A stretch of DNA of 64,000 nt. Origin: Zoogloea sp. LCSB751. GTDB lineage: Bacteria; Pseudomonadota; Gammaproteobacteria; Burkholderiales; Rhodocyclaceae. The notes under the pieces are model-generated. The model had not been told where the DNA came from. It saw only the letters and a list, made by a program, of their open reading frames with translations, and made no database searches. Shown here piece after piece: positions 1 through 8,901 of the stretch (its first letter is position 1; each line of letters opens with the position of its first letter). Position numbers and translations under genes: made by a program. The stretch lies in contig NZ_MWUM01000001.1 of the NCBI RefSeq assembly GCF_002028455.1, positions 248,001 through 312,000 of the forward strand. Direction: 5' to 3'.

Positions 1-255
1 GCTGTCGGTGGTCAGCGCCAGGCCGGCCAGCGGCGGACGTTCCATCTCGAAGCGATTCAGCAGCTCGGCGGCGAAGTGCTGGGCGTCGGCGGCCGAACCG
101 CCGTTGCCGCAGGCCAGGATCTTGCCGTTGTTCATCAGGCTGTGGGTCATCGTTTCGATGGCGGCGGCGATGGGCTCGGCCATGAACTCGAGGGCGGCCA
201 GCTTGGTCTGGGCGCTGTCGGTAAATTGCTGCGCGATACGGGCAACGAGATCCAT
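1..255 (-). CDS. gmhA: Phosphoheptose isomerase / DiaA-type SIS protein, 3' end outside window
   Basis: Only the first 85 codons are inside the window; the gene continues past position 1. The protein starts [11 protein letters not shown] and contains the SIS-domain signature [20 protein letters not shown], typical of GmhA (sedoheptulose-7-phosphate isomerase, the first step of ADP-heptose synthesis for LPS core) and of its paralogue DiaA, which binds DnaA. The two cannot be separated on this fragment. In betaproteobacteria a gene of this family usually lies beside yraN and rsmI, as here. The ATG at 255 is the only plausible start before the gap to the HIRAN gene. Confidence 0.85.
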   Translation of the reverse strand, partial: MDLVARIAQQFTDSAQTKLAALEFMAEPIAAAIETMTHSLMNNGKILACGNGGSAADAQHFAAELLNRFEMERPPLAGLALTTDS

Positions 256-327
256 CTTTGACTCCGGAAAATTTGGCCGCGATTCTAGCATTTGCACCCC
301 CAGGCCTGCCGGAAGCGAGAAATCCGC

Positions 328-705
328 TTACAAACCGACCAGCACGTCCACGCGCAGGCGCTTCCAGGGATTGGGATCCTTGGTCAGCTTGCCGATGCGG
401 CCGCCGATAGCAGTGCCGCGGTCCATCTCCTCGGCCACCGCCCGGTTGTCGCTGCGCGGCAGGTAGCCGAGCTTCTGGTCACGCCATTCGACGCGCACCG
501 CGAAGGGATCGTGGGGGTTGTCGGGTTCGCGCACCAGCGTCAGCGCGTCGCCCTCGTGCATCTCGTCCCACAGGATCTTGCCGCCGTAATACTGGAAGCC
601 GGCCAGCGGCGAACTCTGCACCAGGATGCGCACGCGCTGGGCCGTTGCCGGCGCGAGCATGCCGGCACCGAGCAGCAGGGCCAGCAGGAGGCGCTCAATA
701 CGCAT
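328..705 (-). CDS. Exported HIRAN-domain protein
   Basis: Small protein of 125 residues. The start at [23 protein letters not shown] (705) gives a clear cleavable signal peptide, so the mature protein should be periplasmic. The rest is a single HIRAN domain (from about [18 protein letters not shown] to the end), with the family's conserved hydrophobic start, the acidic stretch [16 protein letters not shown] and the GYLPR motif. HIRAN domains are best known as nucleic-acid-binding modules in SNF2-type helicases such as HLTF; stand-alone exported versions have no established role. The gene overlaps the end of yraN by 11 bases on the same strand, so the two are probably co-transcribed. Confidence 0.8.
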   Translation of the reverse strand: MRIERLLLALLLGAGMLAPATAQRVRILVQSSPLAGFQYYGGKILWDEMHEGDALTLVREPDNPHDPFAVRVEWRDQKLGYLPRSDNRAVAEEMDRGTAIGGRIGKLTKDPNPWKRLRVDVLVGL

Positions 706-1063
706 CGAAGGCGCCCCTGATCCATTCGATGCCGTCGCTGTCGAGGCGTTCGAGCAGCACCGCGTCGAAACGGCACGGCTGGTTGGCGTAACGCCGGCCC
801 GCGCCATACAGCCAGAAGCGGGCGGCGAGGATCACGCGCTGGCGCTTGGCGGCGGTGATGCTCGCCGCCGCGCCGCCGAAGCGGCTGTTGCTGCGCAGGC
901 GCACCTCGACGAAGACCAGGCTGCCACGGTCGATGGCGATCAGGTCCACCTCGCCGCCACGGCAGCGCACGTTGCGGGCCAGGATCGTCAGCCCGTGTCT
1001 TTCCAGGTGGGCGGCGGCCAGCGCCTCGGCCGCCGCACCGCGGCGCAGGTGTTCGGCTTGCAT
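695..1063 (-). CDS. yraN: YraN/UPF0102 family nuclease-like protein
   Basis: Protein of 122 residues from the ATG at 1063 (MQAEHLRRG). It shows the UPF0102 pattern: an early G-x-x-A-E-x-x-A-x-x-L helix, then [27 protein letters not shown]. This matches the restriction-endonuclease-like core E-x-D-L-I-A...F-V-E-V-(K/R). The family is predicted to bind or cut DNA but has no settled function. An in-frame upstream extension to 1177 would run into rsmI on the other strand and lacks family similarity, so the shorter start is preferred. It is divergent from rsmI, the usual neighbour of yraN in proteobacteria. Confidence 0.9.
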   Translation of the reverse strand: MQAEHLRRGAAAEALAAAHLERHGLTILARNVRCRGGEVDLIAIDRGSLVFVEVRLRSNSRFGGAAASITAAKRQRVILAARFWLYGAGRRYANQPCRFDAVLLERLDSDGIEWIRGAFDAY

Positions 1064-1119
1064 CGGCGGGGTGGCGCGCCCACAATCTGCGTCCCCCGCC
1101 TCCTGTCCCCGCTCCTGCC

Positions 1120-1998
1120 ATGCATCCTGCCCTTTCCGACGCATCGTCCGCCTCCCCACTGAATAAGACGTCGTCATTGTATGTGGTGGCCACGCCTTTG
1201 GGTAACCTGCAGGACATGAGCCTGCGCGCGCTGGCCGTGCTGAAGGCGGTGGATGCGGTTGCCGCCGAGGACACCCGCCATAGCCAGCGCCTGCTCGATG
1301 CCTTCGACATCCGGACGCGGCTGGTTGCGCTGCACGAGCACAACGAGCAGGAGGCCGCCGGGCTGGTGATCCGCATGCTGGAGGAGGGCAAGCAGGTGGC
1401 GCTGATCACCGACGCCGGCACGCCGGCGGTGTCCGATCCCGGTGCACGGGCGGTGGCGCGGGTGCAGGACGCCGGCTTTCCGGTGGTGCCGGTGCCGGGC
1501 GCCTGTGCGGCCATTGCTGCCTTGTCGGCATCCGGGCTGGCCGACGGGCATTTCCATTTCCACGGCTTCCTGCCGACCAAGTCGGCGGCCCGCAAGAGCG
1601 CGCTGGACGCCCTGCGCGGCGTGCCGGGCACGCTGGTGTTCTACGAGGCACCGCACCGCATCGCCGAGACGCTGGACGATCTGGCGGCGACGCTGGAGCC
1701 GACGCGCCAGATCGTCGTCGCCCGCGAACTGACCAAGATGTTCGAGCAGATCGTGCGCATGCCGCTGGCCGACGCGCCGGCCTGGCTGGCGGCCGACGCC
1801 AACCGTGCCCGCGGCGAGTTCGTGCTGCTGGTGTCGGCGGCGCCGGCCAGCGAGGGCCTGTCGCCGGAGGCCGAGCGGGTGCTGGGCCTGTTGCTCGCCG
1901 AGCTGCCGGTGAAGCAGGCCGCCAAGCTGGCCGCGGCGATCACCGGGGCATCGAAGAACGCGCTGTACGAGCGGGCGCTGGAACTGCGCGACAGCTGA
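1120..1998 (+). CDS. rsmI: 16S rRNA (cytidine-1402-2'-O)-methyltransferase
   Basis: Protein of 292 residues. It uses S-adenosylmethionine to methylate the ribose of C1402 in the ribosomal P site, together with RsmH, which methylates the base. The tetrapyrrole-methylase-type fold is recognisable from [19 protein letters not shown] near the N-terminus, [43 protein letters not shown] and FYEAPHRI, all in the expected order. Length is normal. It is divergent from yraN across a 56-base gap that should hold both promoters. In many betaproteobacteria the RNase P RNA gene follows rsmI; it is not present here. Confidence 0.95.
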   Translation: MHPALSDASSASPLNKTSSLYVVATPLGNLQDMSLRALAVLKAVDAVAAEDTRHSQRLLDAFDIRTRLVALHEHNEQEAAGLVIRMLEEGKQVALITDAGTPAVSDPGARAVARVQDAGFPVVPVPGACAAIAALSASGLADGHFHFHGFLPTKSAARKSALDALRGVPGTLVFYEAPHRIAETLDDLAATLEPTRQIVVARELTKMFEQIVRMPLADAPAWLAADANRARGEFVLLVSAAPASEGLSPEAERVLGLLLAELPVKQAAKLAAAITGASKNALYERALELRDS

Positions 1999-2013
1999 GC
2001 CGCCGGGCGTCGG

Positions 2014-2186
2014 TCAGCGCAAGTGCTGGCTGTCGCGGCCGAGCAGGGTGACTTCGACGTGCTGGGAGCCGATGCGGTTGCCATGGCCGAAGCGCTGCAG
2101 CGCAGCGTTGTAGTCCCGCGCGATGCGGGTGACGGCGTTGAATGGCGAGGGCATGACCTGGGTGATGCCGACGCCGCGGGCCGCTG

Positions 2187-2190
<4 letters not shown>
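2014..2190 (-). pseudogene. Remnant (C-terminal end) of an ABC-transporter substrate-binding protein gene
   Basis: Immediately after the dctD stop, in another frame on the same strand, there is an open stretch of 58 codons ending at a TGA (2014-2016). It has no start of its own. The translation contains [20 protein letters not shown] and [11 protein letters not shown], which resembles the conserved C-terminal part of Leu/Ile/Val-type periplasmic binding proteins. The rest of the gene is missing, and the fragment abuts dctD almost without a gap. This suggests a deletion that fused the dctBD end to the tail of a lost transport gene. The assignment rests on motif recognition only. Confidence 0.55.
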
Positions 2191-3520
<1,330 letters not shown>

Positions 3521-3524
<4 letters not shown>

Positions 3525-5443
3525 GACGGTTCTTTCGGTGCGGCGGGGAGTTGCAGGATGAAGCGGGCGCCACCTTCCGGGCGGTTCTCGGCGCGCAGGT
3601 CACCGCCGAACTCGCGGACGATGTCGCGGGAGATGGCCAGACCGAGGCCGAGGCCTTCGCCGGCCGGCTTGGTGGTGAAGAAGGGTTCGAACAGCGCGCC
3701 GTCGTCGGGCAGGCCGCAGCCGCTGTCGGCGATGGAGAGTTCCAGTGCGCCGTCGTCGCGGGGCGCGACCTCAATGAGAAGTTCCTTGTGCTCGCTGTCG
3801 GCCATGGCGTCGCCGGCGTTGCGGATCAGGTTGATGAGCACCTGCTCGAGTCGGTTCTGGTCGCACCAGGCGATGGCCTGGCCGGGCTCGCAGCGGTTGA
3901 TGAGGGTGATGCCAGCCTTGGTGAGGCGCTGGTCGAGCAGGAACAGGGCTGCGCTGACCGCGTGGGCCAGGTCGGTGGCGGCGGGCACCGCCGGCGACTT
4001 GCGGGCGAAAGTCTTGAGCGGCGTGATGATGCGCCCCATCTGGTCGGCCAGACGGGCGATGATCGTCAGATTCTGCTCGACGGTCGGCAGGTTGCCGCGC
4101 TTCATGAACTCGATGGCGTTGCCCGACAGGGTGCGCATGGCGCCCAGCGGCTGGGCCAGCTCGTGGGTGATGCCGGCGGCCAGTTGCCCCAGCACTGCCA
4201 GCTTGGCGGCCTGCACCAGTTCGTCCTGGGCGGCGCGCAGGGTCTGCTCGGCCTGCTGGCGTTCGGCCACTTCCTTGCGCAGGCGGGCGTTGGTGTCGGT
4301 CAGCGCGCGGGTGCGGCGGGCGACCTTGCTTTCGAGCTGGGCGTTGGCCTGTTCGAGCAGCTCCTTGGCCTCCAGCTTCTGGCACACGATGCGCCGGCGC
4401 TGGGCCAGCACGAGCAGCAGCAGCAGCACGAAGCCGGTGGCCACCGCCGCCAGCGCGCCGTGGCCGAGGGCCTGGGTGCGCACCGGGCGCAGGTCGGAGA
4501 AGATCAGCAGGCGCCAGCCCACGTCCTGCAGGCCGCGCCCATGTACCAGGTAGCTGCCGGCGAAGCCGGCGTGGGGGCGGGCCGGGCTGCCGCGCAGCGC
4601 CATGTGCACGATCTGTCCTTCGGGGCCGGGGTCGTCGTCGATGGGCACCGGGAAGTTGCCGATCGAACCTTCGTTGTAGAGGCGGCTCATCCTGACTTCC
4701 ACCCGGGTGTCCAGTGGCAGCGGCTTGAGGGCGGTGTAGCGCCATTCCGGCACCGACGACAGGATCACCACGCCGTTGCCGTCGGCGATCAGCGCCGGAG
4801 CGCCGAGCAGGCTCCAGGCCTGGTTCAGCTGGCCGAGGCTGATCTTGATGACCGCGACGCCGACCACGCGCCCGCCGTCGCGGATCGGGGTGGACACGAA
4901 ATAGCCGGGCTCGCCGCGGGTGGTGCCGATGGCGAAGTGACGGCCAACGCGCCCGGCGAGACCGTCGAGAAAGTAGCTGCGGAAGGACAGGTCCTCGCCG
5001 ACGAAGTTTTCGCCCGGGTGATTCCAGTTGCTGGAGGCGAGCACGATGCCGCGCTGGTTCATGACGAAGATCGCGACGCTGCCGATGTGTTCGTTGAGTT
5101 GCTGCAGGAAGCGGTTGGCCGCCTGTACGCCAGCGGCGCTGTGCGGACGGCGCATCAGCGTCAGCACTTCCTCGTTGAGCTGGATGGTGGCTGGAATGTG
5201 GGCGTAGCGGTTGACGATGCCGTCCACCGCTGCGGCGAACAGATCCAGTCGGTGGCCGGCATCGGTGCGCAAGGCCTGCATGCCCTGGTATTCACTGGCC
5301 CGGTAGCCGCCGATGCCGATCAGACCGACCAGCAGCAGGAAGGCGGCGAGCAGCAGCGGGTTTGGCGACATCGTGCGCGACGGCGGCAACGGAGGGGGCG
5401 CTGCCGGGGTGGGGGCGGTCATCGCGGAGGGCTCTGCTTCCAT
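3521..5443 (-). CDS. dctB: Sensor histidine kinase, DctB type
   Basis: Membrane sensor kinase of about 640 residues. It has a proline-rich cytoplasmic start, a first membrane segment (about 29-47), a large periplasmic double-PAS (Cache-like) domain with GYFVSTPIRDGGRVVGVAVIK, and a second membrane segment followed by a coiled-coil linker. The kinase core has the H box ITHELAQPLGAMR (phosphorylated His near residue 427), the N box NLIRNAGDAM and G boxes ADSGCGLPDD and GEGLGLGLAISR. This architecture matches DctB, which senses C4-dicarboxylates. The start is uncertain: ATGs at 5482, 5443 and 5422 are in frame. The one at 5443 is preferred because a purine-rich CGGAAA lies just ahead of it. Confidence 0.88.
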
Positions 5444-5525
5444 GGGTTTCCGGGCGGTGCGTCCGTGCGCCGCTGCTTCCAAGGATACAGGCCATGCGCC
5501 GGCTTTGTCGGCTCGTTATTTTGCT

Positions 5526-5544
5526 ATTGAGAACTATTCGCGTT
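5526..5544. promoter_or_regulatory. Putative Fur box ahead of the PepSY/cytochrome b561 pair
   Basis: The sequence ATTGAGAACTATTCGCGTT lies in the gap between dctB and the PepSY gene, about 65 bases before the PepSY start. It resembles the proteobacterial Fur box (repeats of the NAT(A/T)AT hexamer, often seen as TTGAGAATTATTCGC). A Fur site would imply repression of the PepSY-cytochrome b561 pair when iron is plentiful. It is a motif match by eye only. Confidence 0.45.
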
Positions 5545-5608
5545 GATGCTAATGTCGGATTCGTTCCCATCAATCCCGGCCTCGACCGGCTCATGAAAGG
5601 TATTCGCC

Positions 5609-5872
5609 ATGCGTTCCACCCTGTTCGCCTTCACCATCGCCCTGTTGCCGGCTGTCGCCTTTGCCGGTGCCAAGTGTGAGCCCCACCCCAAGTCCGAATG
5701 GATTCCCGAGGCGGAGGCCAAGGCCCGGCTGGAAGCCCAGTACGAGGTCCGCAAGTTCAAGATCGAGGGCTCGTGCTACGAGATCTATGGCAAGAACAAG
5801 GAAGGCAAGAAGGTCGAGATCTATTTCGACACCAAGACCCTGGCCATCGTGAAGGCCGAGATCGAGAAGTAA
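5609..5872 (+). CDS. Small exported PepSY-domain protein
   Basis: Protein of 87 residues with a signal peptide (MRSTLFAFTIALLPAVAFAGAKC), followed by one PepSY-like repeat containing WIPEAEAKARLEAQYEVRKFKIEG and ending VEIYFDTKTLAIVKAE. Two cysteines remain in the mature protein. PepSY domains occur in periplasmic or membrane proteins that modulate peptidases, and in iron-reductase-like membrane proteins. Stand-alone small PepSY proteins are often encoded next to a cytochrome b561, as here: the next gene starts four bases after this stop. A Fur-box-like site lies upstream. The two probably form an iron-regulated redox pair, but the partner and substrate are unknown. Confidence 0.8.
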   Translation: MRSTLFAFTIALLPAVAFAGAKCEPHPKSEWIPEAEAKARLEAQYEVRKFKIEGSCYEIYGKNKEGKKVEIYFDTKTLAIVKAEIEK

Positions 5873-5875
5873 TCC

Positions 5876-6397
5876 ATGGGTAGAGAAGTGCGCCAGCGTC
5901 CCGTGTGGGACCGTCTCGTCCGGCTGACCCACTGGAGCGTGGCGGGGCTGGTGCTGTTCAATTCCTTCAACGAGAGCGGAGAGATTCACCGGCTCGCCGG
6001 CTACGTGGCTGCGGGGCTGGTGCTGCTGCGCCTCGGGCACGGGCTGCTGGCCCGGGCCGGATCGACCGCCGCCCTGCCGTTGCCCGGCTGGCGGGCGATC
6101 CGCGCGCACCTGGCCGATCTGTTGCACGGGAAGGGCCATGCCGGCCAGGGCCACAATCCGCTCGGGCAGTGGATGGCCTACCTGCTGTGGGGGCTGATCG
6201 TCGCCCTCGGCGTGACGGGCTGGATGGCGCGCCTGGATGCCTTCTGGGGGGACGACTGGCTGATCGACCTCCATCAGGGGCTGGCGAACGTGCTGCTGGG
6301 CTGCGTGGCGGTGCACCTGGCCGGCGTGGTGGTGATGAGCCGCCTGCAGCACGAAAACCTCGTGCGGGCCATGCTCACCGGACGCAAGCGCGGCTGA
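5876..6397 (+). CDS. Cytochrome b561-type membrane protein
   Basis: Integral membrane di-haem cytochrome b of 173 residues with four predicted membrane helices. Candidate haem-ligand histidines lie in RLTHWSVAGL (helix 1), GEIHRLAGY (helix 2), LHQGLANVLL (helix 3) and AVHLAGVVVM (helix 4), the pattern of the bacterial cytochrome b561/Ni-Fe-hydrogenase b-subunit family. Such proteins move electrons between the quinone pool and a periplasmic partner. The nearest candidate partner is the PepSY protein encoded four bases upstream. The ATG at 5876 overlaps the preceding intergenic sequence closely enough for coupled translation. Confidence 0.85.
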   Translation: MGREVRQRPVWDRLVRLTHWSVAGLVLFNSFNESGEIHRLAGYVAAGLVLLRLGHGLLARAGSTAALPLPGWRAIRAHLADLLHGKGHAGQGHNPLGQWMAYLLWGLIVALGVTGWMARLDAFWGDDWLIDLHQGLANVLLGCVAVHLAGVVVMSRLQHENLVRAMLTGRKRG

Positions 6398-6464
6398 AAG
6401 CCGCAGGTGGCCCGGGCGGGGCTGCTAAAATGGTGAATTAGTCATCTGCCGACGGATATTCGCC

Positions 6465-7499
6465 ATGCCGAACCTGACCCTTACCCGCCCCGACGACTGG
6501 CACCTGCACGTGCGTGACGGCGCCGCCCTGGCCGCGGTGGTGCCCGACACCGCCCGCCGCTTCGGCCGCGCGCTGATCATGCCCAACCTGAAGCCGCCGG
6601 TGACCAGTGTGGAGCAGGCCGCGGCCTACCGGGAGCGCATCCTCGCCGCTGTCCCGGCCGGCCTCAAGTTCGCGCCGCTGATGACGTTGTACCTCACTGA
6701 TAGCCTCAAGCCCGAAGAGATCGACAAGGCCGCCGCCAGCGGCTTCATCCCCGCCGCCAAGCTCTACCCGGCCGGCGCGACGACCAACTCGGACGCGGGC
6801 GTCACCGACATCGCCAAGGTCTATCCCGCGCTCGAACGGATGGCCGAGGCGGGCATCGTTCTCTGTGTTCATGGCGAGGTAACCCATGCTGACGTTGATA
6901 TCTTTGATCGCGAGCGCGTCTTTATCGATCGCGTACTGGCGCCGCTTGCAGCGCGCTACCCGACCCTGCGCATCGTCTTCGAGCACATCACGACGGCCGA
7001 CGCGGCGCAGTTTGTAAGCGAAGCGGGGGCCAACGTGGGCGCCACGATCACCGCCCACCACCTGCTGCTCAACCGCAATGCGATCTTTGCCGGCGGCATC
7101 CGGCCGCATCACTATTGCCTGCCGGTTCTCAAGCGCGAGACCCACCGGGAGGCGCTGGTGAAGGTCGCCACGTCCGGCAGCACCAAGTTCTTCCTCGGCA
7201 CCGACTCGGCGCCCCACGCCAAGACGACCAAGGAGTCTGCCTGTGGCTGCGCTGGTTGCTACACCGCCCACGCCGGCATCGAGTTGTACGCGGAAGCCTT
7301 CGAGCAGGCCGGTGCGCTGGACAAGCTGGAAGCCTTCGCCAGCTTCAACGGCCCGGACTTCTACCGACTGCCGCGCAACACCGACACGATCACGCTGCGC
7401 AAGGAAAGCTGGGACGTGCCGGCCGGCCTCGACTACCTGCCGGGCGACCCGCTGGTGCCGCTGCGCGGTGGCGAGCAGATCCACTGGAAACTGGTCTGA
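6465..7499 (+). CDS. pyrC: Dihydroorotase (class II)
   Basis: Protein of 344 residues catalysing reversible ring closure of N-carbamoyl-aspartate to dihydroorotate, step three of pyrimidine synthesis. The binuclear zinc site is complete: H13 and H15 in [10 protein letters not shown], carbamylated K100 in [15 protein letters not shown]137 in CVHGEV, H175 in FEHITT and catalytic D248 in GTDSAPH. Length and order match E. coli-type PyrC. It is the first of three closely spaced genes; the following lipoprotein gene starts 20 bases after its stop. Confidence 0.97.
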   Translation: MPNLTLTRPDDWHLHVRDGAALAAVVPDTARRFGRALIMPNLKPPVTSVEQAAAYRERILAAVPAGLKFAPLMTLYLTDSLKPEEIDKAAASGFIPAAKLYPAGATTNSDAGVTDIAKVYPALERMAEAGIVLCVHGEVTHADVDIFDRERVFIDRVLAPLAARYPTLRIVFEHITTADAAQFVSEAGANVGATITAHHLLLNRNAIFAGGIRPHHYCLPVLKRETHREALVKVATSGSTKFFLGTDSAPHAKTTKESACGCAGCYTAHAGIELYAEAFEQAGALDKLEAFASFNGPDFYRLPRNTDTITLRKESWDVPAGLDYLPGDPLVPLRGGEQIHWKLV

Positions 7500-7518
7500 G
7501 TCCTTTCCCGAGACGACG

Positions 7519-7974
7519 ATGCGCGCGACCTCCGCCCTCAAGACGCTGCTGATCCTCGCCGCCGTTCCGCTGCTCTCCGCCTGCGAGAACGACGGCATCG
7601 CCTTCCTCATCGAAGGCAAGGACCACTCCATCGCCCTGCTGCGCGAGCAGCGCTGGTTCTGGAGCGATGAGGTGGCCCAGTCCATCGTCGTGTCGCGCAT
7701 GCCTACCTGCATGCGCCGCTACGAGATCAAGCCGGGCGTTGCCGGTGCGGTGAAGATGGAGGTCTACGAGGCCGGCGACTATCTGTGGGCCCTCAAGCAG
7801 GGCAAGAACTGGTATCTCGCCGGCACCGAGAAGTGCCAGTTCCAGCGCTGGGACGAGCATCCGGAAGAGCCACCCGGACGGCTCGTTGGCACCTTCACGC
7901 GCAAGAACGACACGCTGGAATTCATCGAGGCCAAGACCGAGGCCGAATCCAGGCCGATCAAGCCTGCCGAATGA
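7519..7974 (+). CDS. Predicted lipoprotein of unknown function
   Basis: Protein of 151 residues from the ATG at 7519. It begins with a lipoprotein signal peptide ending LLSAC, so C20 or nearby should be lipidated and the protein held in a membrane facing the periplasm. The mature part has no domain I recognise. It has conserved-looking tryptophans and two further cysteines (MPTCMRRY and EKCQFQRW) that could form a disulphide. Its stop codon overlaps the start of the next gene (ATGA), indicating coupled translation with the DUF3025 protein. Confidence 0.75.
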   Translation: MRATSALKTLLILAAVPLLSACENDGIAFLIEGKDHSIALLREQRWFWSDEVAQSIVVSRMPTCMRRYEIKPGVAGAVKMEVYEAGDYLWALKQGKNWYLAGTEKCQFQRWDEHPEEPPGRLVGTFTRKNDTLEFIEAKTEAESRPIKPAE

Positions 7975-8804
7975 TCGTCGCTGCTGACGCAGCACCGGCG
8001 GCCCTGGCCCAGCGTGCGCTGTTCGACGGACTGGCCGTTCTGCTGGCGCGTTTCCCGGCGCCCGGCCTGCCCGGGCTCGCTGAACTCGACGCCCTCTATG
8101 CCGAGGCGACGGTGGGCGCCGACGTCCGCCGTCTGCGCTTCGTTGCACCGCAGGAAGACATCGCCTACGAGGCTTACATTGCCCGTCATGACGCCGTGCC
8201 GACGCGTCCCGACGACTGGCACGACTTCTTCAATGCGCTGGCCTGGTGCGTATGGCCGCGTACCAAATCCGCCTGCAACCGGCTCCATCTGCAGGCCATC
8301 GAGGAGCGTTCCGCCGCCGGCCTGGGCGGCCGCGGCCCGCTGCGCGACGCGCTGACCCAGTTCGACGAATGCGGGGTGCTGGTGGTCGGGTCGGATGCGG
8401 AACTCCTGCGACTGCTGGCCGCCCATGAATGGGAGGAGGCGTTCTGGCGCCACCGCCAGCGCCTTGTGGCCAGCACCTGTTTCCTGATCTTCGGCCATGC
8501 CAGCTGGGACCAGCTGCGTGCGCCCTTCGTCGGCCTGTGTGGCAAGGCCATCTACCGTCAGGTGGATGAAGCCTGGTTCGGCCTGCCCACCGAGCAGCGC
8601 CAGGCCGAGGCCGACGCCTGGCTGGCGGCCCATCTTGCCGCGGTGGCCGGCGGACTGACGCCGCGCAGCCTTCGGCCCTTGCCCTTGCTGGGCATTCCGG
8701 GTGTTACGCCGGACAGCGAAAGCGCGGATTATTATCGGGATCGGCGGCAGTTCCGGCCCCGCGTCGATGATCGACCGGATGCGCGTTCCTGTGCCGTGGC
8801 GTGA
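7971..8804 (+). CDS. DUF3025 family protein
   Basis: Protein of 277 residues. It contains the family hallmark RPDDWHDFFNALAWCVWPRTKSACNRLH, with a later FDECGVLVVGSD and FGHASWDQL. DUF3025 proteins are widespread in beta- and gammaproteobacteria and have no assigned function; no membrane segment or signal peptide is visible. The start at 7971 overlaps the stop of the upstream lipoprotein gene. A GC-rich inverted repeat follows the stop. Confidence 0.8.
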   Translation: MIVAADAAPAALAQRALFDGLAVLLARFPAPGLPGLAELDALYAEATVGADVRRLRFVAPQEDIAYEAYIARHDAVPTRPDDWHDFFNALAWCVWPRTKSACNRLHLQAIEERSAAGLGGRGPLRDALTQFDECGVLVVGSDAELLRLLAAHEWEEAFWRHRQRLVASTCFLIFGHASWDQLRAPFVGLCGKAIYRQVDEAWFGLPTEQRQAEADAWLAAHLAAVAGGLTPRSLRPLPLLGIPGVTPDSESADYYRDRRQFRPRVDDRPDARSCAVA

Positions 8805-8814
8805 TGGCTTGACC

Positions 8815-8832
8815 GGCGCCCCGCGGGGCGCC
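8815..8832. terminator. GC-rich inverted repeat after the DUF3025 gene
   Basis: A perfect inverted repeat (GGCGCCCC / GGGGCGCC, two-base centre) lies 10 bases after the DUF3025 stop. There is no run of T afterwards, so it would be a poor intrinsic terminator. It may simply mark the transcript end of the pyrC group. Confidence 0.35.
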
Positions 8833-8901
8833 GAAGATTCGCGCTCGATTTGTCCGGGGCAAAGCCTGGATTTCCCTTGACCACTCGCGGGTGACCCCAT
8901 C

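Noticed and set aside
1999..2186. RNase P RNA gene expected after rsmI in betaproteobacteria
   Set aside because: None of the conserved RNase P RNA core sequences (such as GAGGAAAGTCC) is present; the sequence instead reads as a substrate-binding-protein tail.
3551..5530. Long open frame on the plus strand opposite dctB (about 660 codons)
   Set aside because: It has no ribosome binding site or protein-like composition; it arises from high GC content opposite a real gene with full sensor-kinase motifs.
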